Part shown: positions 1-10,492 of the stretch, one piece after another | Position numbering within the stretch: position 1 is the first letter of the stretch | Layout: each line of letters begins with the position of its first letter | From: Lumbricus rubellus | Taxonomy: Eukaryota; Annelida; Clitellata; Crassiclitellata; Lumbricidae | Length of the DNA stretch: 64,000 nt | Direction: 5' to 3' | NCBI GenBank assembly: GCA_945859605.1 | Contig: OX243820.1 | Span: 27,116,777 to 27,180,776, forward strand | The notes under the pieces: model-generated | Database searches by the model: none | What the model saw: the letters and a program-made list of their open reading frames with translations, nothing else | Told to the model about the DNA's origin: nothing | Program-made: the position numbers and the translations under genes

Positions 1-170
1 AAAGTGAACAAGTCACTGTAATGCAAGAACGACGGTTGTATGCTGTGATAATTCGCGACACACCAATTCTTCGCGACACACCATGCAGCGGCACACCACT
101 TTTACGCGACACACCTCCGGTCGCTTCGCGACACACTGGTGTGTCGCGACACACCGGTTGAGAACCCCTG
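1..170 (-). mobile_element. hAT-type transposon end (cut by window edge)
   Basis: The segment ends at 170 with GAGAACCCCTG, the reverse of CAGGGGTTCTC, a terminal motif typical of hAT elements. Inside it are repeated GCGACACACC blocks forming a palindrome around 134-155. The other end lies outside the window, so length and target duplication cannot be checked. It abuts the 18-bp minisatellite directly. Confidence 0.6.
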
Positions 171-495
171 CTCTATTATTCTTTAATACTCTATTATTCT
201 TTAATACTCTATTATTCTTTAATACTCTATTATTCTTTAATACTCTATTATTTTTTAATACTCTATTATTCTTTAATACTCTATTATTCTTTAATACTCT
301 ATTATTCTTTAATACTCTATTATTCTTTAATAGGCTACTCTATTATTCTTTAATACTCTATTATTCTTTAATAGGCTACTCTATTATTCTTTAATACTCT
401 ATTATTCTTTAATACTCTATTATTCTTTAATACTCTATTATTCTTTAATACTCTATTATTCTTTAATACTCTATTATTCTTTAATACTCTATTAT
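171..495 (+). repeat. 18-bp minisatellite (CTCTATTATTCTTTAATA)n
   Basis: About 18 near-identical copies of an 18-bp unit, with two copies carrying a TAGGCTA insertion near 336 and 372. The open frame across it is an artefact of the repeat and is not called as a gene. Confidence 0.95.
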
Positions 496-1110
496 TTGTA
501 TAACCTGTTGCTGTTTACTTGCACTTGTATTTAGGAAACTCTGACAGTGGGACAGTAGTCCCTTAAGGGTTCTCTCCTTTTGCTTTTTGTTAGTTTCTAT
601 ATTATTATATACTCTATTATGTACATGTAATAAAGATGTTTTGTCAACTGTCACTTTGAGCAATAAAAGCTGTGGTTATGGTTATGATTAGTGTTGAGAC
701 AGTGATAAGAAGCACTCGACCCACTAGTTCACGCATGTAAGAAGAAGAGTGTGATAAATGAAATGCGATTATACAATACAGTATCAGGCCTAAATGTAAA
801 AGGAACGATGGAAACGGAAAAAATAAAACGGAAAAGCGTCTTTTTATTAGAAAAATAAAAAACCGGGAGAACGTTTTAAACAACTATGGTATCAGGCAAA
901 TATACCGCTGAAATCTTTTTATTTCGCTCACTCGCGCTACTGAATTTGTGAGCGGCGCTATATAAATGTTCAATTAGCCTACAATTACAATTACAATTAT
1001 GAATTTCCATGAAGTGCGTGTATAATAATTCTGCCCGTATCTATATGCGCCATATAAATCATACATACGTATTCTGAAGTAAGAGGTAGTTAGCTCTTTT
1101 GGTGTTTCAG
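496..1110. other. No gene recognised; SINE/LINE 3' tail at 928-1000
   Basis: AT-rich sequence. From about 928 it carries the 3' tail shared by the local LINEs and SINEs (GAGCGGCGCTATATAAAT followed by an ACAATT repeat). Nothing else is supported. Confidence 0.55.
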
Positions 1111-1238
1111 ACACATCCGCCTGGTGTCAATCGGAGGTACTACGACCCGAACAACTTCGATTCATTATCCACCTCACGATACGGTGGCTACGATCTCAAG
1201 GAGACGGTGACCGGTAGAGGCCAACCGATGCCAATCAG
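1111..1238 (+). CDS. Candidate exon, KH-protein gene
   Basis: Acceptor gctcttttggtgtttcag precedes 1111. The frame reads THPPGVNRRYYDPNNFDS and then a Tyr/Gly-rich stretch. Donor CAG|GTCTTC at 1238 gives phase 2, matching the next exon; a second possible donor is ACCG|GTAGAG at 1213. The (CAAT)n array starts right after the exon. Confidence 0.4.
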
Positions 1239-1241
1239 GTC

Positions 1242-1326
<85 letters not shown>

Positions 1327-4300
1327 CCAACCAATCAATTAATCAATCAATCTTTTATTGAAACCTTCTGTCACTTTATATTAAGGTCATGTCGGAGGTT
1401 TCCAGTAATATAGATCATTGTACAATGTCATGTCGGAGGTCAACGAACTCCAATGTATATAGGGCCTATAGGTCACAGCGCAGTCACATGTGACGCGTGG
1501 TTTAGTTTTGCAAGATGATGATTTATTAAACGCGATATTATACTTTATAATTATGACATAAATCATAAACTCTGTATAATGTATATAGGCCCTATATATA
1601 ATTATATATAACTACCCAGCCTAGGCCCTTGCATTATGCATATAATAGTCAGGTATTTGAGAATTTGCCCCTATGCCTCCTCTCTGAAGGCCTCGGAACC
1701 AGAACAAAAACTCTGCTTTGTAGAGAGACATCAATGTCTAGGTCTAAAAACTAGCTATAGGTCTACAATTTCAGCAGAGGCTCGCGTCAGAATTATGGGA
1801 GTTATTCAGCAGGTCGAAGAAAAAAAATAGGTAAAGAAGACATCAAAAGCCCATGGTATTTTACGCAGGTCATATATGTAAGATACGGTAGGTCAAGAGT
1901 ATAAAGTAGGTTAGGTCAAATGACCTACCGCAACCTATAATTATAAGACGTAGGCCTATACGTGGTGCCGCCACTCCTTAGAGTGCACGAAGTCAATTAT
2001 TGGGGATGATATGGGTGGGGGCACTTGGGGGGGGGGGGCAGGGGCGTAACTAGGATTTTTGTGTGGGGGAGGACTCAAGCCTTGAACATGAGAGTGTGGT
2101 AGTAAATTTAGCCGTAAGCATACAACAGCTTGATTTACTTGAGGGGGGTCTTCAGCTTCGTTTGGGGCCCAGCGCTAGTTGCGTCCCTGGAAATCAGTCA
2201 GGATTGCAGCATTCTCGATGTGATTCAAGGTAGACTTCGCGCGGCCACAAAATTTCTGAGCTGCTCCTCAAAAACAGTATGCTCTTGGGTATCCAGTCCC
2301 AGTAATCACGATTTTGTGGCGGCGATTTAAAAGTCACGCCATGCTTCCAAAATCACTCGAAAACCGTCCATCGTTCGAATTACATAGCATTGAAATCAGC
2401 AGGGATGTAAATATGATTTTTCGTTTGGGCGGGGGCTTAAGCCTAGAGCGTGACGAAAGTGGTAGTATATTTAGCCGTAAGCATTATATACAACGGTTTG
2501 ATTTATTTTGGGGTGTTTTCTGCTTCGTTTGGGGTGCTTAAGCCCCCAAGCCTAACGCTAGTTACGTCACTTGGGAAGGGGGGGGGGGTCAGACGAAGAA
2601 TCTTTTGACCGATCCCATTGCTGAAATTTCCTCTACGCCTATGCCCTTTCGTATAGCCGCCATTTGTTCGTTATCGTAATCGTACATGTAGGCTAACTGT
2701 AGTCGTAATCTCCAAACTTCTAAAGCGCTACTGCGTTGAGTCAAAAGGGTTATCCGTAAGGGCAGTCCAAAGGTGGCCCAGGTCGTCCTGAGTCACCGTA
2801 AGATGATACTAAGATCAGGTGCATAGGCGAGTAGCCTACAAATGCAATATATTGTTTGAATCTTATCAGTGAGAAATCACCCGATTACAGTCGAAGGTCT
2901 TCGCTCGACCAAGGTCTGTCGGCATCGAGTCTTTCTTCAGCAGCTGCAGCTGATGAAAACGACGCCAGCATCATCTTCTCTCCAGCATCATCCGATCCTA
3001 AGTCATCACCTGCAGCATCAACACCTGCAGACGTCCCAAGTCTCCTTTCCTTTCTATCGGTAAACGGAGAGACAAACCCGGTGCCAATTATTTCACAAGA
3101 CAATGCCAAAGACAATGAAAACAAATACTACGTTACAGACAATAACTGCCACTCAAACATCTGTTCCCCCTACACCAACAGTCTTCCAACGCCGCAATGT
3201 GTCCAGCTCAGTGGATCCCAAGCACTGGGATTCCCGTCGACGGATGATTGGGGAAGAACGGAGGGTACTATCTCACCGCTAGGTGTCAGGACGGCTTCCG
3301 GTCCATTGATGGACTTCGGGGCTTCGGTTCTTCAGTCAAATCGGACGACGACGACGACGACGACGATGAGGGCTTGCCTGATGGGTCGTCTGCTGTCTGC
3401 TGTTTCTTGTCTCGTCTCGTCTGCGATGCCGTCAGTTGGAGGAAAGGTTGGTCAATTAATGGACAATGGTCACGCAAATAGCGTCAGATCAGTTACTGTA
3501 ATCCTTTTACCATTGTTACAAATATGTTGTTATCATCATCGTCGTCGTCGTCATCGTCGTCATCGTTATTGGTGCACAGATGATCCCTAGGAATTGCAAA
3601 AATTAGAGGGGCGCTGTTCTGGAATGGATTGGATAGTCTACAAAGATGGCTTTGTTGGTAGAAAAGTTTCTACAAAATGAGACTGCATTATTGTAATTAT
3701 CATCATTATTATAATCATTATTATTATCATTATTATTAGCATTATTAGTATTACCATTATTATTATTATCATAATCGTTGTCGTCGTCATCATCATTAGT
3801 ATTATCATCAATTTCTAATCACATTATCGTCGGTCAATCATATTTCATGCACCGTATATAAATGATACTATTATTGTAGGCCTTTAATTTGTGCTAAAGG
3901 TTGTAAGCCTAGACCTACATGTATTGCATGTGATCTCAACAACAATTTTATAAACTTTTGCGTCACTCAGACGTTAAAAATGCTCCTCTGTCTATTGTTT
4001 AAATGGCTGAGACATTATTTTTTCGCCAATCGAAAACAATGTTTCATTTGTCCTTTACATTGTTGTAAACTTGAGACGAATGAAGACGTTTTTGTGGAAG
4101 GCAGACTAAATAGAATAGTCTTGCCTACCTGATTTATCATTTATGTCTGGGCTATAAAGGAACAACATTGATAGTTCGATGAAAGTGGCATTGTCATGAT
4201 GCAGGAAGTTAGTAGGCTACTAGTGTTTCTTGTTGCATGTGAGTAATGAATAAGATCCTTTCTTACCGTTTGTCAGCTGCTATAGATACAATGTAGCCTA

Positions 4301-7300
4301 CAGCATGCTTTTGTACTCTACGCGCTTTCAGTTGTAAATCTTGTTACACAATGCTTCGCACTGTCGTCCGAAATATTTTGACATCCCCCCAATTTCCGCC
4401 GGTTTTGTGACAATAAGAGAGACTGAACATAGACGGGAAATGGAAAAAAAAGTGTTTTATACATTGACGACATTGCGGCGCATTGTGCAACAAGATTTAC
4501 AACGTGAAGCGTACAATGTATACGGCTGTAGGCATGTACAATGGAGCTTATTCTCACATGTGAATGAGCGCCTCTTAGGTACCATTACGGGACGCTATAT
4601 AAAATACGATTGATTGATTGATTGACATGTGTAGGTCGTAAACCGGAAAGCTGTCGCCATATTAAGTCTGTTAGAGCGAGACTAAGGTTTTGTGTCCTAT
4701 TATTGTAGGCCAACATTCTGTAGAGTTTGTTCGATTATTATAATTCGTTTGTAAGAGTCCCGGCCTTATTCGGAATTTTTATCCTTCGAAGAACACCGAA
4801 CGTTTTTCAGTTCCTAAGTTTACTGTATTAGTCAGAATTAGGTCATCTGCTGTTAATTATTCATTTTATATACAGGGTGGTCCAACATAAATGAACCAAC
4901 TTTGCATGGAGTTATATGCAGGAAAAGTTGGTTCATTTATGCTGGACTACCCTGTAGATCACTCAACACGTGTGATAACAATACAATTCGATTCAAGACT
5001 TTCATTGACACCGAACATCACAGCTTCAACAAATTCGAGCAGCAGGCCTACATATTCAGTTTAGTTGATTAAATACAGCACCATTATTTACCACAAAGCA
5101 TACTAACTTGACAAAAGACTTGAAAAGAGGTAACAAGTGTGAATTAATTTTAAATTTCAAATGATATAATTATTTCAAGATTTTAAGACCCACATACATG
5201 CATGTGCATAGGCTCATTATAAATGATACGTCTATGTAAAAACATTAATATTGTATAGGACCTACTTGCCGTGATACCCGGCGTTGCTCGGGGAAATTTA
5301 GGCCCACCCAGCGTTTCCCGGAAAAGTTCGCGTTGCTACTCAGCCACCCTTCGCCCCACCCTCATAAACCTGGTCTCCACTCAGCCCCCAACTCCACCCA
5401 CCGTTACTGTTTCATAGTTCAAGATACAAATTTATAGGTCTACATAATAATTATATTGGTCAAACTTTTGATTGGCAATGTCTGCTTTTTTATAGCGCCC
5501 TATTGCCACTGGCAACACCAGCAGAACGACACTTTCGATTACCAATGACAACGACACGGCTAAGACGAATTCCGTTTTCAACGACAGAAGTACGAAACCT
5601 GTTATGACGTCGCAAATCGGAATTCCACATGATGTCAGTCTCGCCTAATCTTATTATTCAATCTATTCTGCAGTAACACTATTATTTCGTCATTAATTTT
5701 ATTGGACATGATGATGTTATATTCTTATCCACTTGTTCTGTGCAACTCATATTGTGACGGCTTCTCCTTATTTTGCAATTTTTTTCAAATTGTTTGCGTC
5801 ACTAGCTTAGCTGCTGCAAGGACAATTATAATAGCTCTGCACTATTACGACAACACCTTCTTGATATGCGGTACTTTTGTTACGTCATTAGATATGCAGG
5901 CCTACACTCTAGTGTTACGTTGTTAGAATAATGGCAAATACCGTATGTATTATAACCTAATGACGACTCCTCCATTTTATACCAATACTTTCGTTACGTC
6001 ATTACCTATATGTACATAGTTTTATGTTGTTAGAATATTGGTGAATAGGCCTACCGTACATTATTATGATGACCCCTATTTGTTCTACAAACACTGTTGT
6101 TACGTCATTAGTTTTGTTCATAAACGTGGTCCTGACTTGCTTTAAGGATGAAAGCTTTGTTACATGGACTTTTTGTTAATTATAATCAGGAGATAAATAA
6201 TTTAGGATTTCACATAGGCCTATTGAATATGCCTTAATCTGTATCTGGACCACCTGTAACAAATAGGCTATGTTTGTTGGTAGACCTGTGGGTTCTCACA
6301 AGGTGGCCATTGAAAGGTAATCACAGAACCCGGGCTCGCACTAGTCTCAATGCGACCCTGTTGGTAAATGTTCACTTGCATTTCGTTACATTTAATTTCA
6401 TTACCTTAAATCACATTTCAAGTCTGTAAGAAGGACGCTATCTGACGACGATTAAAAATAATGAAAAACAAATTAATGAAAAATAGGGAAAGAAAGAACG
6501 AAGGAAACAAAGGAACGAATGGATTATGATGACGACGATGATTATTATGATGATGATGTCGTTGCAGTTGGTTGGAGCCGTCCTGGGAAAAGGAAATTGT
6601 CGACTGAAGTTCATGGAGACGATGACGTCGACGAAGATGTGGATAGATGACGTCACAGATCTGTCGTCGGATTACGTCATCAACGTAACCGGAAGTCCAG
6701 AGCAGATCAACTGCGCCCTCGAACTCATCCGATCTGTGTATGTTTGATGTTTTGTTTTGTTAGTCCACATATACATTTAAAATTGTGTAGCCTACATATA
6801 ACTGTTGTATGAACATTAGGATTATATTTATTGAGCATAACCGTAGTAAGCCTCATCCGATCTGTGTATGTTTCGTTTTGTTAGTCCACAGATAATCTTA
6901 AAATTGTGTACATAATTATAATTATGAACATTAGGATGGTTATTCAGCATAACTGTAGTAAGCCTATCGGGGCAGGTGTCATATACAATGTCTTTGGACA
7001 TTAATGACAACACTAATCCTATTCCCAACCGACCCTCTTGACGCCTAACCTTACCCTAACCGACGCTTACGACGCTTAACCTGACTATAGTATCGGCGTC
7101 CAAAGTGTCGCTTAGGGTCAGGTTAAGCGTCGTGAGAGTCGGTGATGATCAGATTAGGCATAGTGAGGGTCGGTTTGGATCAGGTTGTGTCGTGAGGGTC
7201 AGTTGGAAAGTCAGATTCTAAAGGCGTCGTGAGGGTCGGTTATGGTTATTATAGTGTCGTCATATACTGTCCAAAGATACTGTGCGTCCTTCGGCCCCCG

Positions 7301-7526
7301 ATACTATAGTCCTGTCATGTTATGTTATTCTTTGCTATTTTTCCAGCGTTCTGAAGCACACCAGTGGACTGAGGCAGAGGTGACACCTATGGCGATCGAC
7401 ATTCAGTCATTCAAAGCCAGTTCGACGACATTTGCACACGTTTCCAGATCGCAATTGTTGTCTGAGAATCTGGCCAGCTGTATCTTGCCATCAGCACGCC
7501 ATGAGGAACGATCCATACTGAGTTAA
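1111..7526 (+). CDS. KH-domain protein (Nova/PCBP-like), multi-exon, model partial
   Basis: Four candidate exons on the + strand: 1111-1238, 2891-3059 (3' end uncertain, could be longer), 6568-6735 and 7347-7526. The phases agree (2 into 1, then 0, then 0). The third exon encodes most of a type I KH domain, with the GxxG loop in LVGAVLGKGNCRLKF and the later strand and helix YVINVTGSPEQINCALELI. KH domains bind single-stranded RNA. The LVGAVLGKG start resembles the third KH of Nova and PCBP proteins (from memory). The first two exons give a Tyr/Asn- and Ser-rich segment with RRSSLDQG, a possible kinase site. The last exon ends in TAA overlapping an AATAAA signal. The first KH strand is missing, so an exon may lie between 3060 and 6567. 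Upstream exons may lie outside the window. Confidence 0.45.
1239..1352 (+). repeat. (CAAT)n microsatellite
   Basis: Almost uninterrupted CAAT tetranucleotide array directly behind a candidate splice donor. Confidence 0.95.
1353..2038. other. No gene recognised (intron-like)
   Basis: AT-rich with many TAGGCCTA-like palindromes and a poly-G run at 2026-2038. An open frame at 1636-1830 has no recognisable features. Confidence 0.5.
2039..2189 (+). mobile_element. Short inverted-repeat element (MITE), copy 1
   Basis: Starts CAGGGGCGTAACTAG and ends CTAGTTGCGTCCCTG, near-perfect inverted termini. The interior (AGTAAATTTAGCCGTAAGCAT) is shared with the copy at 2400-2573. Confidence 0.75.
2400..2573 (+). 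mobile_element. Short inverted-repeat element (MITE), copy 2
   Basis: Starts CAGGGATGTAAATA and ends CGCTAGTTACGTCACTTG. Same interior and orientation as copy 1, 210 bp away. The 8-mer GAAATCAG lies just after copy 1 (2190-2197) and just before copy 2 (2392-2399). Confidence 0.7.
2891..3059 (+). CDS. Candidate Ser-rich exon, KH-protein gene
   Basis: Acceptor acccgattacag precedes 2891. In the frame set by the previous exon it reads RRSSLDQGLSASSLSS, then an acidic Ser/Pro-rich stretch, and reaches donor CTATCG|GTAAAC in phase 0. The same frame stays open to 3590, with a Thr run from an ACG repeat near 3345, so the exon may extend beyond 3059. Exon composition is the only support. Confidence 0.35.
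3595..4872. other. No gene recognised
   Basis: Contains an impure (ATT/ATC)n microsatellite at about 3690-3820 and a LINE/SINE-type 3' tail at 4560-4625 ending in a GATT repeat. No convincing exon seen. Confidence 0.5.
4873..4957. mobile_element. 85-bp hairpin MITE with mariner-like termini
   Basis: Both ends read ACAGGGTGGTCCA-type sequence followed by ACATAAATGAACCAACTTT in inverted orientation, leaving a loop of only about 20 bp. Flanking TA dinucleotides suit a Tc1/mariner-type insertion. It has no coding capacity. Confidence 0.75.
5680..6125 (+). repeat. Diverged ~110-bp tandem repeat with TTACGTCATTA cores
   Basis: TTACGTCATTA occurs at 5880, 5994 and 6100 with similar flanks (TTGTTAGAATA and AATAGGCCTA), and a related TTTCGTCATTA lies near 5686. 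The cores match the CRE/ATF half-site TTACGTCA; whether they are used is unknown. Confidence 0.6.
6568..6735 (+). CDS. KH-domain exon
   Basis: Acceptor gatgatgtcgttgcag precedes 6568 and opens in phase 0 on LVGAVLGKGN, the KH GxxG loop. The 56 codons run through the variable loop to YVINVTGSPEQ and the C-terminal helix ending LIRS. A phase-0 donor TCT|GTGTAT at 6735 joins cleanly to the exon at 7347. The stronger GTATGT two bases on would give phase 2 and an early stop. Confidence 0.65.
6725..6960 (+). repeat. ~120-bp tandem duplication covering the KH exon end
   Basis: 6725-6848 and 6849-6960 are diverged copies: CTCATCCGATCTGTGTATGT, then TTAGTCCACA, then GAACATTAGGA and GTAGTAAGCC occur in both. 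The second copy duplicates the end of the exon and its donor. Confidence 0.75.
6966..7312. mobile_element. Inverted-repeat element with telomere-like core
   Basis: Left CTATCGGGG...TCATATACAATGTCTTTGGACA and right TGTCCAAAGATAC...CCCCCGATACTATAG are inverted. The interior carries repeats of GTGAGGGTCGGTTAGG/GGTCAGGTTAAGCGTCGTGAG type. A relative with TATCGGGG-type ends lies at 44736-44872. Confidence 0.6.
7347..7526 (+). CDS. Candidate terminal exon, KH-protein gene
   Basis: Acceptor tttgctatttttccag, then 59 codons in phase 0 (RSEAHQWTEAEVTPMAIDIQ onward) and TAA at 7524-7526. AATAAA occupies 7526-7531, overlapping the stop, so the 3' UTR would be very short. No known domain. Confidence 0.5.
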   Translation, partial: RSEAHQWTEAEVTPMAIDIQSFKASSTTFAHVSRSQLLSENLASCILPSARHEERSILS

Positions 7527-7828
7527 ATAAATTATTAAGTTTACTACTGCAGCTATTATAGGCCTATTATATTATAGGACCTTCGCATCTGGGGTAAAGC
7601 GATCTCACAATAGAAAACTATATAGTCTATTGGTTACGAGTTAAACAGCGTTTTGATTAAACCGAAGCTTCGGTCTGTGTTTGTTGTAGGCTACGATTAG
7701 AATTACATTAGGCTACGCCGCATGCTAGATTTCTAGATATTAATTTTTTTTATCTCACGATGCTTTAGACAGTGGAGAGAATTCCTTTGATCTCACAATG
7801 GTTATACAATGGTTATATGAATCTCTTA

Positions 7829-8043
7829 ATGAATGAATGAATGATCGAACGAACGAATGCATGAATGAATGCATGAATGATTGAACGAACGAACGAACGA
7901 ACGAATGCATGAATGAATGCATGAATGAATGAACGAATGAATGAATGAATGAATGAACGAACGAACGAATGCATGAATGAATGAATGAATGAATGAATGA
8001 ATGAATGAATGAATGAATGAATGAATGAATGAATGAATGAATG
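7829..8043 (+). repeat. (GAAT/GAAC)n microsatellite
   Basis: Tetranucleotide array of TGAA/CGAA/TGCA variants. Regions 7532-7828 and 8044-8650 around it contain nothing recognisable. Confidence 0.95.
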
Positions 8044-8650
8044 GTTAGCCTACATTAGCATGGAGTTTCAAAGTTTGACTATTTCCAGATTGCGTGGATA
8101 TCAGTTTATTGACTCAGTTGCAGTTAATCAAGATTCATCTTGTGTAGCACTTGATTTCTATAGAGAAACACAGTATTATTATTATTATGTTATGAGTCCA
8201 AAGACAGCTTTGTTTTCGTAAAAAAATTTTCAACTAGTGACTTCTGCTCTTACTTGTCCGTTTAAATATTTTATCTATGTCATCCGAAATTCTTGTTGTG
8301 AGAAAATAAACGGTCTGTGATTTTTCAAGTTTTTCGTTCATTAATTTTGTCTGCCAGACCTGTGGTGCTTTCGGTGGCTATGGAAGTCCGCCAGTCTTGT
8401 AAATTATAATGGTAGTGCTTTGACAAAACGCACACTTCTGAAACGTTAGTATCTTACTTGCCATGTTCGAATCAACTCGCTTTTGTAGCGAATAACGTGT
8501 CATTCACACAATCCTACAATAATTATTATATTATATTTATAGCACGCTTTCTATAGGGACTCCTTCCGAGGGACTCGTTCAATACCAAACACCATAAACG
8601 CACCCTAGCTACGGCCTTGGTAATTTGCTTTAATTTTCATGCTTTCATCA

Positions 8651-8852
8651 CGGTGGGGCGTGGTGGTGTAGTGGTGGCGCCGTTTCCTTGGAGCCGGAAG
8701 GTTCGAAGTTCGAATCCACCTCGCCGCGTAAGGACCTTGGGCAAGTCTTTCACTCACAATTGCTCAGCGCTTCAGCGTGAAACTCCGATGCAGTGTCCGC
8801 TCTGAGCTCGGGAGCGCCTCTGAGTAGAGAGCTTGAAGAGGCGCTATAGCAA
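8651..8852 (+). mobile_element. tRNA-derived SINE, family 1 (full length)
   Basis: The head contains pol III A-box-like TGGTGTAGTGGT and B-box GTTCGAATCC. The body includes AAGGACCTTGGGCAAGTC and TCAGCGTGAAACTC. The tail AGCGCCTC...GAGGCGCT folds as a hairpin and matches the 3' ends of LINEs in this window. Other copies: 42548-42765 (+) and 61210-61426 (-). Confidence 0.85.
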
Positions 8853-9459
8853 GTGCACATACAAACATCACGTCCATCACTGACGTGCAGTCCGATCGAA
8901 ACCTTATAACTGGTATTATGAAGTAGGCCTGAGTTCCTAGTCACCATAGACAGCAGATTAAATAATATAATTAAATTGACAATAACCCAATAGCTTTGTG
9001 TTCACTCATTTAATATTGAAGTTTATATAGCGCCCCTTTAAGGTGGTGTGGTGGTGGCTCCCGATCCAACCTCTGTTGAAAGTGCCGGTTTGAAGGCTGC
9101 GATAAAACGCATCTGAGCAAACCCCATGCAGGCATAAGTCAAATAGACAGTGGGAACCCATTACACACCATGGAGCCCATTAGAGCAGAGGAAGCATAAA
9201 AAATGAATTCAACTTTAATAATTATTTCGTTCCTCGTCGTTTATTGTTCTCAAATATTTCAAGAAAATAAATGCAGTCTTACATGAAATTTTAACCGGAT
9301 ATTTTGTGCACAAACAGTAGAACGAAAAGAAACCACGAGAGTCCAACTTAACATTAATAAAATAAAATGTCCACCAATTTACAAGCAATAGCGATTAAGA
9401 CGAAGTTTAAAGCTCTGTAGACAATTAAATATGCAGTATGGAAATAATATTATTGGTCG

Positions 9460-9767
9460 CAGGGGCGGATACAGAAATTTTCGAAGGTGGGTCAAAATTT
9501 GTGGTCTTGGGTCTGGAAAATGTTTTCGTTGATCTTTGGCCAAAGAAACGATAACCTTTTTTAACCATAGGCCTGCGTCACTTTTTCTCCCCTTACCCAC
9601 TCTATTGCTGATTTAAAGCCTGTACGAAAACCTCATGGGGAGGGCCTACGAAACTGATGGGAGGGGGACACGTCCACTTTCCGCGCCAGAATGGCTGGTG
9701 AGCAATAAGGAAATTTCTAAATGAGGGCATGGCCGGATTTGCCACCACCTCACTGGAACCGCCCCTG
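9460..9767. mobile_element. hAT-type MITE with 8-bp target duplication
   Basis: Termini CAGGGGCGGATACAG and its inverse ending GGAACCGCCCCTG. The 8-bp direct repeat ATTGGTCG is perfect on both sides (9452-9459 and 9768-9775). At 308 bp it has no transposase. Confidence 0.85.
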
Positions 9768-9775
9768 ATTGGTCG

Positions 9776-10302
9776 TAAAAATTGAAGCTTATGTAAAATT
9801 TAAACCTGCGTTACGTTTGTAAAAACCATTGGTTGTCTAATAATATCCTGTCCTCTTCATTATAGCAACGTCTATCCACTCTATTGGAACTCTTAGAAGT
9901 CAATATGTATACATGGTCCCAAATTCTCCGTTCATATATGCCTACATTTTATGCAATATACATGTATATACATATATAATATACAATTATACATATATAA
10001 ATAAAATCAATTATATTTTATAATATTATGTTGTACTTATTATTAATTTTTCACCCAGTTGCTTAATTTAGATGTTTAACGAATTCTGCAGGGTAGATAG
10101 GATACTCTGGTGTAGATAGGATAGATCTACTCTCGATATAATTAATTATCCTATCATCACAAGAATATAATATATCGGAATCTCAATGTTTCCACAGTTT
10201 TACATAATAATCTGAAATTTCGAGATTTCCAATCTATGACACTTTAACATATGATATCTCAGTTCATTTTCCCCATGACTGCCCCAAGAACTCAGGGTAT
10301 AC
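9776..10302. other. No gene recognised
   Basis: AT-rich sequence with TATA-type low complexity at 9950-10030. It is the likely 3' untranslated/downstream side of the mucin-like gene on the - strand; no polyadenylation signal was assigned. Confidence 0.45.
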
Positions 10303-10492
10303 TTAACGCAGTGGTCTGACTTGGGTCACGTTTGCTGCGGACGGCGGTTGTACAAAGAGGGGTGGACCCACCGGGGGTGGACCCACCGGTGGCCGCTCCA
10401 TTTTTTCGACCGGTGGCAGATCTTTTGGGGTCGGTTGAGCCCCTGAGGAAGTAGGGGCCTCGACAGATTGAGCAGGGCTCACCGTTGACGAC
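10303..10492 (-). CDS. Exon 3 of mucin-like gene: cytoplasmic tail
   Basis: Acceptor TTTGTGTAG lies just before 10492. The first base G completes an AG left by exon 2 (AGG, Arg). It encodes 62 residues starting SSTVSPAQSVEAPTSSG and ending VTQVRPLR before TAA. PPVGPP repeats could bind SH3 or similar modules (inference). Confidence 0.6.

Noticed and set aside
83..394. Open frame over the 18-bp minisatellite
   Set aside because: Pure repeat periodicity; no start context, domain or splice sites.
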